41,660 nt of DNA, taken from NCBI GenBank assembly GCA_019423725.1, contig JAHZAW010000034.1, positions 78,925-120,584 on the forward strand, read 5' to 3'. This DNA is from Clostridiales bacterium (GTDB taxonomy: Bacteria > Bacillota > Clostridia > Lachnospirales > Anaerotignaceae). The notes under the pieces are model-generated. The model had not been told where the DNA came from and made no database searches. It saw nothing but the letters and a program-made list of their open reading frames with translations. The position numbers and the translations under genes were made by a program. Position 1 is the stretch's first letter. Every line of letters begins with the position of its first letter. Of the stretch, positions 33,533 to 41,606 are shown piece by piece.

Positions 33533-35467
33533 TCAGCTGTATAAAATTATCACGGAACTTTCGGAAAGTATATCTCCCTCCTTTGGAAACTGCCCAGTTA
33601 CCATTTCTCCTGTTCCAACGACCTCATAAGCTGTGCCAAGGTTTTTTGCCAAGGATATGGCATCATCAACGGTCATACCGCTAAAGTCCGGCGTATATAC
33701 AGAGCCTTCAGCAGCTTTGTCCGACAGCTCTGTGTCCGGCTCTATATTCATATATTCCAGTATCTTTTTTGCGGTGTTTCCAAAACAGGGGGCAGCGGTG
33801 GTGACACCGTCGGCATATTCCTCGGGCTTGTCTATGACCACCAGCATGGCGGCCTGAGGGTCATCAGCCGGAAAGTATCCTATAAATGTGATGGTGTATC
33901 TGTCCTGGGTACGGTCTCCCTGTTCACCTGTGCCTGATTTTCCCGCTATCTCATACCCTTCCACCTTTGCCTTTTTTCCAGTGCCGTCTTCCACAACGGC
34001 CTTAAGATACTCGTTCATGACCCCGCATGTTTCCTCGGATACCACCTTCCTTAATACCGTTGGCCTGTTTTCATATACCGTATACCCATTCTCGTCAGTG
34101 ACACGGCTTACCACATAGGGCTTCATTATCTTTCCTCCATTGGCTATGGCACAGAATGCCGTAAGGGCCTGTATGGGTGTGCAGTTGAATGACTGGCCTA
34201 TGGAGCTGGTGGCCAGTTCCACCGGTCCCAGTTTGTCGGACGTGTATACCAGTGATGATGCTCCGGTCTCAAAGGGCAGGTCAACTCCGGTCTTTGAACC
34301 AAAACCAAAGTCCATCTGATATTTATAAAAAATCTCCGCTCCTTCCATCTGGGCTATTTCCATCATCACGGAGTTGCAGGAATTGGCTATGGAATCCTTG
34401 AGGGTCTCATATCCATGGCCGCTTCGTCTTATGCAGTGTATCCTTCTGTCAGCCACATCCTTGTAGCCCACACAGTTAAAGGTGTTCTCTGTTGTTATTA
34501 TATTTTCGTCCAGGGCTCCGCAGACGAGCATGGGCTTGAATATGGAACCGGGCTCAAAGGTGCTGGAAATATTGAAGTTATTCCATGTGCCGTTAAGTAT
34601 TTCCGCCTGTTTTTGACTGTCCAAAGCCTTAAACTCTTCCAGAGGAAAGCTGACTGGTATGGTGGGCTCATTGGGGTCATAGGTGTTTGATGAGGCGGAA
34701 GCGAGTATCTCGCCGGTATTGGGGTCCATTACAAGTATGGATGCTGTCTCACAGGGGAACTCCTCCATGGCTTCTTTAACGCCTTCCTCGGCTATTTTCT
34801 GTATATTTGTGTTTATGGTGGATGTGACGGAACAGCCGTTTTCAGGGGCATAATACTTGGTCTGGGCCGTTGAGTTTTCATACTGCCTTATTATCCTGCC
34901 GTCCTTTCCGCTGAGGTATGTATCATAATAATTTTCAATGCCAAAGCTGTTGGAGCCCTTTTTAAATCCTATAATATGGCAGGCGCTTGTGCCAAAGGGA
35001 TATACCCGCTTTTCCTTTTGCTCCAGCCACACACCCGTAAGGCCCATTTTTTCTATTTTTTCAGCCTCAGAGGAGGACAGCTCCCTGGCTATGGGCAGAT
35101 AGTAGGTATCATATTTAAGGCTGCCGTCCTCATTGGTACTAAGATATGAGTAAAGTTCCTCCTTTGATATGCCGGTGATATCTGACAACGACTGGAGAGT
35201 ATTTTCAATGACTTCATCTTCAGCGTCTTTCAGTGTCCTTGGCTCTAATATAAGGTCAAAGACAGGGATGCTTTCCGCCAATACATTTCCGCCGGAGTCA
35301 TATATTGTGCCCCTTGAGGCGCTTATGGTCCGGTCCACCATGTTCTGGGCCTCGGCGGCGTCACTGTATTCTTTACCATATATCAGTTTTATCCATCCTA
35401 TCTTTATAAGAAGAAATATAAGGGCTGCGGTAAATAAAATGCCCATGATCCTTATCCTTTTTGACAT
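33533..35467 (-). CDS. Class B penicillin-binding protein with C-terminal PASTA domain
   Basis: Class B PBPs are D,D-transpeptidases that cross-link peptidoglycan. An N-terminal membrane anchor (residues 5-22) is followed by the dimerisation domain (DRTISASRGTIYDSGGNVLAE) and the transpeptidase domain with STFEPGSIFKP (nucleophile S308, K311), SCN in ANSCNSVM, and KSGTGEQ. A PASTA domain ends the protein (VYTPDFSGMTVDDAISLAKN). I chose ATG 35467 because AAAGGAG is eight bases upstream. It resembles the FtsI/SpoVD/PBP2B group more than MecA. It is divergent from blaI, and the shared region has three BlaI-type operators, so it is probably induced by beta-lactams. Confidence 0.93.
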   Translation of the reverse strand: MSKRIRIMGILFTAALIFLLIKIGWIKLIYGKEYSDAAEAQNMVDRTISASRGTIYDSGGNVLAESIPVFDLILEPRTLKDAEDEVIENTLQSLSDITGISKEELYSYLSTNEDGSLKYDTYYLPIARELSSSEAEKIEKMGLTGVWLEQKEKRVYPFGTSACHIIGFKKGSNSFGIENYYDTYLSGKDGRIIRQYENSTAQTKYYAPENGCSVTSTINTNIQKIAEEGVKEAMEEFPCETASILVMDPNTGEILASASSNTYDPNEPTIPVSFPLEEFKALDSQKQAEILNGTWNNFNISSTFEPGSIFKPMLVCGALDENIITTENTFNCVGYKDVADRRIHCIRRSGHGYETLKDSIANSCNSVMMEIAQMEGAEIFYKYQMDFGFGSKTGVDLPFETGASSLVYTSDKLGPVELATSSIGQSFNCTPIQALTAFCAIANGGKIMKPYVVSRVTDENGYTVYENRPTVLRKVVSEETCGVMNEYLKAVVEDGTGKKAKVEGYEIAGKSGTGEQGDRTQDRYTITFIGYFPADDPQAAMLVVIDKPEEYADGVTTAAPCFGNTAKKILEYMNIEPDTELSDKAAEGSVYTPDFSGMTVDDAISLAKNLGTAYEVVGTGEMVTGQFPKEGDILSESSVIILYS

Positions 35468-35491
35468 CAGCCACACTCCTTTCATAATTAT

Positions 35492-35501
35492 TACAAGTGT
35501 A
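35492..35501. promoter_or_regulatory. BlaI-type operator 1
   Basis: TACAAGTGTA has the TACA/TGTA dyad of BlaI/MecI sites. It lies about 15-20 bases after the PBP promoter -10 box, near its start point. Confidence 0.8.
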
Positions 35502-35510
35502 GTATTTTAA

Positions 35511-35538
35511 ATATTACATATGTAAGATATAAAGTCAA
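35511..35538 (-). promoter_or_regulatory. Promoter of the PBP gene
   Basis: On the minus strand TTGACT (35538-35533) is followed after 16 bp by TAATAT (35516-35511). Operator 2 overlaps its -10 end. Confidence 0.65.
35515..35524. promoter_or_regulatory. BlaI-type operator 2
   Basis: TACATATGTA is a perfect TACA/TGTA palindrome, extended by flanking ATT. It overlaps the -10 end of the PBP promoter, so bound BlaI would block it. Confidence 0.85.
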
Positions 35539-35554
35539 CTTAAAAATTTTTAAT

Positions 35555-35582
35555 TTGACAATCTCCCAAACAGGTTTATAAT
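35555..35582 (+). promoter_or_regulatory. Promoter of the blaI operon
   Basis: TTGACA (35555-35560) and TATAAT (35577-35582) both match consensus with a 16-bp spacer. Operator 3 starts ten bases further on, over the expected start point. Confidence 0.85.
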
Positions 35583-35591
35583 ATTAATTAT

Positions 35592-35601
35592 TACAAGTGT
35601 A
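35592..35601. promoter_or_regulatory. BlaI-type operator 3
   Basis: TACAAGTGTA is identical to operator 1. It overlaps the start region of the blaI promoter and suggests autorepression. Confidence 0.82.
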
Positions 35602-35613
35602 GGAGATGATGCC

Positions 35614-35988
35614 ATGAATGATATGCCTAAGATTTCCGAGGCCGAATATGAGATAATGAAGGCCGTATGGAAAAACGCCCCCATAAGCACCAATGAGGTG
35701 GTGGACCTCTTTGAAGGCGGGAACTGGAGCCCCAAAACGGTCCAGACCCTTCTGGCAAGGCTTGTGAAAAAGGGCGTTCTTGGATATGAGAAAAAGGGAA
35801 GGGTATTTGTGTATACCCCTCTGATCGAAGAGGATGACTACATAAAGGAAGAGAGCACCTCATTTTTAAAGAAGTTTTATGATGGTGCACTCAATTCCAT
35901 GGTACTGAACTTCATTGACGACGAAAAACTTACGGATGATGACATCGAGGAGCTGAAAAGGATACTGGATAAGGGGAGGAGAGGATAA
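35614..35988 (+). CDS. blaI: BlaI/MecI/CopY family repressor
   Basis: BlaI-type dimers repress beta-lactam resistance genes until cleaved after induction. The winged helix is visible in residues 5-70 (ISEAEYEIMKAVWKN, WSPKTVQTLLARLVKKGVL, YTPL). The C-terminal dimer region includes SMVLNFIDDEKL, where N99-F100 corresponds to the Asn-Phe bond cut in staphylococcal BlaI/MecI (N101-F102). GGAGATGATGCC precedes the ATG. It ends on the first base of the next gene. Three TACA-N2-TGTA sites lie upstream. CopY-type copper sensing is unlikely, because the C-terminal cysteine hook is absent. Confidence 0.95.
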   Translation: MNDMPKISEAEYEIMKAVWKNAPISTNEVVDLFEGGNWSPKTVQTLLARLVKKGVLGYEKKGRVFVYTPLIEEDDYIKEESTSFLKKFYDGALNSMVLNFIDDEKLTDDDIEELKRILDKGRRG

Positions 35989-37709
35989 TGTTAAAGGATA
36001 TATCCGCCAGCCTCATCCTTGTAACTGCCATGCTGGCGGCTCTCATAGTATTTAAGCATTTTTCAGGAAAGGCCATGCCGCCTTCCTGGAAATACAGGCT
36101 GGGATATTTATATTTCCTCATCCTGCTTCTGCCCTTCATTCCCTGTGCTGTCCCAAAGGGAGAAAACGCAGCGGCGGTATCCCATCTGGCAGCGGAAGCC
36201 GGGACTGTATACCAGGCGGTAAATGCCGGAAGTGTGATAATAGAAAGCTTTGCCGTCAACAAAACGGCTGATATAGGCGGATTCATAATATTTGCCCTCT
36301 GGGCCGCCGGAGCCGCTGTGGCTGCGTCGGTGTTTATGGTATCAGCAATAAAGCTGTCGGAAGTTTTAAAAGGCTCAAAGACGGCTGATGAAAGGACACA
36401 GCAGGTATTTGACAAATGCCTTAAGGATCTTGGAATAAAGGACAGGATAACTCTAAAAACGGGTAAAGTAAGCTCTCCCATGGTGTTTGGGATATTTAGG
36501 ACATACATAATCATCCCTGAGGGAGACATTCCCGATGGGGACCTTAAAAATATATTCATGCACGAGATGATACACTACAAAAGGGGAGATGTTGCCATTA
36601 ATTACGCCATATGCCTTTTTGAGATAGTTTACTGGTTCGATCCCTTTGTATGGGCTGCCTTCAAGGGGCTCAAGGCCGATATGGAAACTGCCTGTGATGA
36701 GGCGGTGATGGAGAAAACTGGAGACAGTTACGGCTATGGGATGACCATAATCAGATTCGCTAAAAAACGAGACTTTGTCTCCGCCGCAGGAATGGGCGGC
36801 AGCAGAAGTCAGATAGTAAAGAGAGTAAAGGCTGCCGCAGAATTCAAAAAAGCAACGGCAAAACAGAGGGCCATAAGTGCTGTGGTATTTATTATGTCAG
36901 CCTGTTTCATACTTTCGGCACTGCCTGCCGTATCGGTGAACGCCATTGAAAAAAGCAGTCCCGAAGCTGGCATTACAGCTGATATGGCTGATAAAAATAT
37001 TACGGAAGTGGATCTGTCGGAATATTTCGATGGCATAAATGGCAGCTTTGTGCTCTATGACCTGAATTCGGACAGCTTCAGTGTATATAACAGCGAAGAA
37101 GCGTCAAAGAGGGTATCACCGGATTCCACCTATAAAATTTACAGTGCATTAGCGGCCCTGGAAAGCGGTGCCATAAGCCCTGAAGAAAACACTATTTTAT
37201 GGAATGGCGAAAAATATCCCTTTGAACAATGGGAAAAGGATCAGGACCTGGACTCAGCCATGAAAAATTCCGTAAACTGGTATTTTGACCGACTGAATGA
37301 AAGCTGCGGCAAAGAGCTTCAAAATATATTTACTGCCTTTGGGTACGGAAACTGTGATATGAACGGAGGTAAGGATTTCTGGATGGAATCTTCCCTTAAG
37401 GTATCCCCAATGGAACAGGTGGAAGCCTTAAAATCCCTGTATTTGAATGAAAATGGCTATAGGCATGAAAATGTTGAGGCGGTAAAGGATTCCCTTGAAA
37501 TATCACCGGGATTTTACGGCAAGACCGGAAGCGGCATGGTAAATGGAAAAGAAGTCAATGGCTGGTTTATAGGTTTTGTAGAGACAGAGGACAATGTATG
37601 GTTCTTTGCCCTTAATATGAACGATGATGACCAGGCCAGCGGCTCAAAGGCGGCTCAAACCGCTGTTGAAATATTGCGTGACAGGGGTATAATTGAACAT
37701 GAAATATAA
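35988..37709 (+). CDS. blaR1: BlaR1/MecR1 beta-lactam sensor-transducer (M56 peptidase)
   Basis: BlaR1 is acylated by beta-lactams outside the cell and activates an internal zinc protease, leading to BlaI loss. Hydrophobic helices in the first 120 residues and near 200-215 and 300-320 frame the M56 zinc motif HEMIH (192-196). The external sensor domain from about residue 345 has STYK (S380-K383), SVN (428-430) and KTG (512-514), the full penicillin-binding set. The length is 573 residues, close to known BlaR1. It starts on the last base of blaI and overlaps the next lipoprotein gene. Confidence 0.95.
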   Translation: MLKDISASLILVTAMLAALIVFKHFSGKAMPPSWKYRLGYLYFLILLLPFIPCAVPKGENAAAVSHLAAEAGTVYQAVNAGSVIIESFAVNKTADIGGFIIFALWAAGAAVAASVFMVSAIKLSEVLKGSKTADERTQQVFDKCLKDLGIKDRITLKTGKVSSPMVFGIFRTYIIIPEGDIPDGDLKNIFMHEMIHYKRGDVAINYAICLFEIVYWFDPFVWAAFKGLKADMETACDEAVMEKTGDSYGYGMTIIRFAKKRDFVSAAGMGGSRSQIVKRVKAAAEFKKATAKQRAISAVVFIMSACFILSALPAVSVNAIEKSSPEAGITADMADKNITEVDLSEYFDGINGSFVLYDLNSDSFSVYNSEEASKRVSPDSTYKIYSALAALESGAISPEENTILWNGEKYPFEQWEKDQDLDSAMKNSVNWYFDRLNESCGKELQNIFTAFGYGNCDMNGGKDFWMESSLKVSPMEQVEALKSLYLNENGYRHENVEAVKDSLEISPGFYGKTGSGMVNGKEVNGWFIGFVETEDNVWFFALNMNDDDQASGSKAAQTAVEILRDRGIIEHEI

Positions 37710-38550
37710 AAAGTTAATTTCCTTAATCGTATTAACATTGATGCTTGCCGGATGTGGAAGTTCTGCACAAAATACCGTGGATAAGGCAGAAACTGTGGAT
37801 AATGAAGATGAGACGCTCAGCTCTCTGTGGACAGATTTTTACGAAAATATGCCCCAGGACAGAAATGTTGAGGATGATTTTAGAAATTCCCAGTTCATGG
37901 AGGAGCTCAAAAAGTATCTCTCAGAAAATGAGGCCTTTGATATAACGGGACCGGAACTTTCTGAAATATGCGGCATAAACGATGTTTTCATTATGGAGAA
38001 AACATCGGGAGAATGGAAAGCCAGGGTCATCTATGTAGGAGCCGACCTTTATAATAAATCGGTGACCGATGTAAACGTAAGGAATAAATATGTTTTTCTT
38101 CAGATGACCGATGGGAAACAGCATTATTTTACCACCATCAGTGACGGGGATTTTGTATATCCCCAAATCCTGCTCTTATTTGAATATGAGGGTAAGCCTT
38201 CGGCGGTGATAATATCAAAATACTGCGCCGCATATCCCGATGGAATATTGATGGAAGCATATACCATAGGCGATAATTCCATAGATGGCGGTCATGCAGA
38301 CGGCAGTTCCATAGTAATGGCGGATATGTTTGGTGGATATGACATCGAGGGAATATCGGCAGAAAATGTGGCAGCTGGAGTGCTTTTTGACAGCAGCTAC
38401 GAGGCTGGGACGAGTTTTGGAGATATATTGAAACTTGATGACTATATGGATGAGGAAACTAATGATATATATTTGATCTCAGGAGAAAATACAATAACTT
38501 TTAAGTTTTACGATGGAAAATATATTATAGACGGGAGTGGAGCAAAATGA
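37699..38550 (+). CDS. Unknown lipoprotein in the bla operon
   Basis: A lipoprotein signal peptide is clear: basic KYKK, hydrophobic LISLIVLTLM and lipobox LAGC at about residues 16-19. The mature domain of about 265 residues is acidic (TLSSLWTDFYENMPQ, ELSEICGINDVFIMEK) and not recognised. ATG 37699 gives the typical signal; TTG 37693 is closer to the AGGGG site and is an alternative. It overlaps blaR1 and the SLH gene (ATGA), so it should be co-induced with them. An envelope role is inferred. Confidence 0.82.
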   Translation: MKYKKLISLIVLTLMLAGCGSSAQNTVDKAETVDNEDETLSSLWTDFYENMPQDRNVEDDFRNSQFMEELKKYLSENEAFDITGPELSEICGINDVFIMEKTSGEWKARVIYVGADLYNKSVTDVNVRNKYVFLQMTDGKQHYFTTISDGDFVYPQILLLFEYEGKPSAVIISKYCAAYPDGILMEAYTIGDNSIDGGHADGSSIVMADMFGGYDIEGISAENVAAGVLFDSSYEAGTSFGDILKLDDYMDEETNDIYLISGENTITFKFYDGKYIIDGSGAK

Positions 38551-40202
38551 TAAGAAAAAAGATAGCGGTTTTTCTTGCGGCGGTAATGACGGCCTCCGTG
38601 AGCGTACCGGCCTTTGCCGTAGAGTACAGCGATGTGCCCTCTGGCCACTGGGCATATGCTGAGATACAGAGGGCAGGAGAAATCGGATTTATGAGCGGTA
38701 TGGGAGACGGGACCTTTGGGCTTGGACAGAATGTTACAAGGGCACAGTTCGTTTCCATGCTTGTGAGGATGTTTGGCTGGAGCCAGGCTTCCGGAACGGC
38801 CTTCACCGATGTGGACCCTTCACAGTGGTATTACAATGACGTTATGACAGCCTCAGCCATGGGAGCTCTGGATACCACAGGGGCTTATTTCAGACCCAAT
38901 GACAATATAACCAGGGAAGAAATGGCGGTCATGCTCGTCAAGGCTCTGGGATACGGCGAGCTGGCTGAAGAACTGAATAATACATCTGTTCCATTCAGTG
39001 ATGTTACAGAAAATAAGGGATACATAAGTCTTGCCTATGATTTTGGCATAATAAGCGGAAGGGGCGGCTCCATATTTGACCCTAACGGCACAGCCCTCAG
39101 GGAAGACGCTGCGGCAATGATGATACGCTGCTATGACAAATATAATTCATATGTTGACTTTGTCCATGGATTTTACGCTTTCTCATCCTACAGCCAGAAG
39201 GATATGGCCGCACAGATGGATGCGGTATCCTTTGGATGGAGCAGGATGGAATATTCAGATGATGAGGGCGTTATAGTAAACACTACGACCCAGAATGACA
39301 ACGAATGGAACGTACCTGAAGGCTATACTGACATCGTGGAATATCTTAAGGCTAACAATGTAAAGACAAATCTGAATGTTTATATGTCAGCTTCTGAATC
39401 TGATGATGCCGAGATAATTCTTGGAAGTGCTGAAAACAGGACAGCAGCCGTAAACGCCATAATAGAAGAACTTACGGTGGACTACAGACAGCTTGGATAC
39501 AATCCCTACAGCGGAGTTACCATAGACTTTGAGAACCTCAGGGGAAGCGCCATGAGGGACAACTTTACAGCATTTTTAAGGGAGCTGGATACTCAGCTTA
39601 ACGGCATAGGAAAGAGCCTCTATGTGGCTGTACAGCCGGCCATGATGAGCGGAGCATATTTTGATGGATATGACTTCAGGGCCATAGGTGATATATGCGA
39701 CAAGGTCATCGTAATGGCCTATGACTATTATGCAAAGACCATAACATCAGACGTTATGGAAAGCGGATTCACAACTACTCCCGTAACTCCATTTGATGAA
39801 GTTTACTATGCTTTAAAGACCATAACAGACCCTAATACAGGCGTCAGCGATAAGAGCAAGATCGTTCTTGGAATGAGCATGTCCAATGTAGGCTGGACCG
39901 TTGTGGACGGAGAAATTACAAACAGCACTGGAAAAACATATACCTATGAGGAAATAGCCGATATGATAGCAAATGGCGCTGAGGTAAAATATTCCGATAA
40001 ATACAAAAATCCTTACATAGTATATGATGACGGAAATGAAAAACAGGTAATATGGTATGAGGATGAGAGGAGCATCGAAGACAAGATAAAACTTGCGGAG
40101 ATGTTCGGAATAGATGGAATATCCATCTGGCGTCTTGGACTTATTCCCCAAGAAGGCGGAGACCTGGATGTATGGAGCGGAATAATGGAGCTTTCCAGAT
40201 AA
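38547..40202 (+). CDS. S-layer-homology protein with a GH18 glycosidase domain
   Basis: A signal peptide (residues 1-24, ending FAVE) is followed by three SLH repeats at about residues 26-200 (YSDVPSGHWAYAEIQRAGE, FTDVDPSQWYYNDVMTAS, FSDVTENKGYISLAYDFG), which bind the protein to wall polymers. Residues 205-551 form a GH18 barrel like spore and wall lysins (YaaH/SleL type): SGVTIDFENLRG carries D327 and E329, the catalytic acid, although the first two Asp of DxxDxDxE are replaced. VIVMAYDYYAK and GISIWRLG are other GH18 strands. The start overlaps the lipoprotein stop (ATGA). Its substrate is probably peptidoglycan or another GlcNAc polymer. Confidence 0.92.
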   Translation: MIRKKIAVFLAAVMTASVSVPAFAVEYSDVPSGHWAYAEIQRAGEIGFMSGMGDGTFGLGQNVTRAQFVSMLVRMFGWSQASGTAFTDVDPSQWYYNDVMTASAMGALDTTGAYFRPNDNITREEMAVMLVKALGYGELAEELNNTSVPFSDVTENKGYISLAYDFGIISGRGGSIFDPNGTALREDAAAMMIRCYDKYNSYVDFVHGFYAFSSYSQKDMAAQMDAVSFGWSRMEYSDDEGVIVNTTTQNDNEWNVPEGYTDIVEYLKANNVKTNLNVYMSASESDDAEIILGSAENRTAAVNAIIEELTVDYRQLGYNPYSGVTIDFENLRGSAMRDNFTAFLRELDTQLNGIGKSLYVAVQPAMMSGAYFDGYDFRAIGDICDKVIVMAYDYYAKTITSDVMESGFTTTPVTPFDEVYYALKTITDPNTGVSDKSKIVLGMSMSNVGWTVVDGEITNSTGKTYTYEEIADMIANGAEVKYSDKYKNPYIVYDDGNEKQVIWYEDERSIEDKIKLAEMFGIDGISIWRLGLIPQEGGDLDVWSGIMELSR

Positions 40203-40246
40203 AATTTATTTCCAGATGAAAATTAAATAAACAAAAATATGTAGGT

Positions 40247-40278
40247 GCGCGGAGCTTTTCCGCGCATTTATTTTTTAT
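40247..40278 (+). terminator. Terminator of the blaI-SLH operon
   Basis: TGCGCGGA and TCCGCGCA form an 8-bp GC-rich stem followed by TTTATTTTTTAT. No other terminator was seen between blaI and this point. Confidence 0.88.
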
Positions 40279-40291
40279 GGAAATACCAGCC

Positions 40292-41131
40292 TTAAACAAG
40301 CCGTGCTATATCTATGAGCCCGTTTTGTCCGGAACATCGTATTAGGGCAGTTTTTATCTCATCGGGGGTGATGTCGGGATATTTTTGGGCAAGTATGGCG
40401 GCGGCTCCAGATACCATGGGCGTAGCCATGGAAGTGCCGCTCATTTTGATATACCTCCCGTCAACTATTTTTTTCCTGCTCCTGCCGTGGAACTCAAAGG
40501 AATAATCCGGAGAAAGACAGGAGGTTATATCAACCGAAGGGGCTGTGACATCACAGCTCTGGGAAGGGTTTTCAAAACTTCCCACGGTGATTATCCTGCG
40601 GCTTTTTGAGGCCGAGGCAATGGATGTATTGCCGCTTCCGGCGTTCCCATCGGCGGCTATTATACATATGCCGCTGTCCCAGGCTTTGTACATGGCCTTT
40701 AACAGTGCTGAATTTATCCTTCTGTCACTGGTCCCCACGGACATATTGGCTATCTTTATATTGTATTTTTCACGGTTCTCGGTTATCCACTTTACAGCCT
40801 TTAGGGCCGTGGCTGCGGACCCCCTGCCTGTATTATCAAGTATTTTAACGGCTATTATATGGGCTCCAGGCGCTATGCCGCAGTATTTCCCCTGGGACAT
40901 CCATCCGTTTGAGCAGGCTATACCGCTCACATGTGTGCCGTGCCCGTTATCGTCATAACATTTTTTCTCTTCGTTTACAAAATCCCTGAAGGCGGCTATC
41001 CTGCTTACAGGCAGCAGAAAATCCTCCGAAGGAGAAAGACCGGTATCAAGTACGGCTATGCCAACACCTCTGCCCGTGAGCCCAAGGTCAAAGGCATAGT
41101 CGCAGTTGACGGCCCATCTCGCTTTATCCAT
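40292..41131 (-). CDS. Subtilisin-like serine protease (S8), no signal peptide
   Basis: The catalytic triad is D29 (VGIAVLDTGL), H64 (NGHGTHVSGI) and S234 (SGTSMATPMVSGAAA), with the oxyanion N163 in AADGNAG. From ATG 41131 (MDKARWAV, AGGAG about ten bases upstream) the product is 279 residues, close to a bare catalytic domain. There is no signal peptide and no long prodomain, so it may act in the cytoplasm like intracellular subtilisins. The frame stays open for about 84 bases upstream with only a TTG (41161) as a start. Confidence 0.92.
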   Translation of the reverse strand: MDKARWAVNCDYAFDLGLTGRGVGIAVLDTGLSPSEDFLLPVSRIAAFRDFVNEEKKCYDDNGHGTHVSGIACSNGWMSQGKYCGIAPGAHIIAVKILDNTGRGSAATALKAVKWITENREKYNIKIANMSVGTSDRRINSALLKAMYKAWDSGICIIAADGNAGSGNTSIASASKSRRIITVGSFENPSQSCDVTAPSVDITSCLSPDYSFEFHGRSRKKIVDGRYIKMSGTSMATPMVSGAAAILAQKYPDITPDEIKTALIRCSGQNGLIDIARLV

Positions 41132-41293
41132 ATATGAAATGCTCCTTCCGCCCTTTATCAATACAGAGTATGAATCAGGGCCCAGGGGTGCGACAAAAAA
41201 ACAGCTTGTACACTAAAAAAATATAAAAATCAGTTTTATTTGCCCAGGCAGGCGCATAAGATTAGATATGTAAAATTATAAGGAGTGTTGTTA

Positions 41294-41485
41294 ATGGGTA
41301 CTTGCGGTTGTTTTGGAGGAAATGAATCTTGGTGGATCATTATTCTGCTTCTCATGTGTGGATGCGGAAATGGTTCATCAAACGGAAATAACTGCGGCTG
41401 CAGTGATTCTCTCTGGATCATTATACTTATTTACCTCTTATGCGGTTGCGGCTCATCCAGCTTCAATATGTGTGAGGCAAAATAA
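41294..41485 (+). CDS. Small Cys/Gly-rich hydrophobic protein with an internal duplication
   Basis: The 63-residue product is two similar units of about 28 residues: CGCFGGNESWWIIILLLMCG and CGCSDSLWIIILIYLLCGCG. Each has a CGC start, an acidic-Ser-Trp step, a hydrophobic III-L core and a Cys-Gly end. It has nine cysteines. AGGAG lies eight bases before ATG 41294. Short Cys-rich proteins annotated as chorion-like or YjcZ-like occur in Clostridia and may be spore or envelope proteins; I cannot assign one firmly. It has its own terminator. Confidence 0.78.
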   Translation: MGTCGCFGGNESWWIIILLLMCGCGNGSSNGNNCGCSDSLWIIILIYLLCGCGSSSFNMCEAK

Positions 41486-41498
41486 AACCGTAGGTTTT

Positions 41499-41527
41499 AA
41501 GGGAACGGCATCCGTTCCCTTTTTTTA
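41499..41527 (+). terminator. Terminator after the small Cys-rich gene
   Basis: GGGAACGG and CCGTTCCC form the stem with a CAT loop, followed by TTTTTTTAT. Confidence 0.92.
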
Positions 41528-41606
41528 TACTTTTTATATCTAATATTTCAGGTAATAAAAGCGTTTTAAGGACATAAAAATATTAAAAAGCGGCGGGAGT
41601 AATTTT

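Noticed and set aside
33533..35467. Calling the PBP mecA or spoVD
   Set aside because: No MecA-type N-terminal extension is apparent, and the operon context (BlaI/BlaR1) differs from sporulation spoVD. The symbol is left empty.
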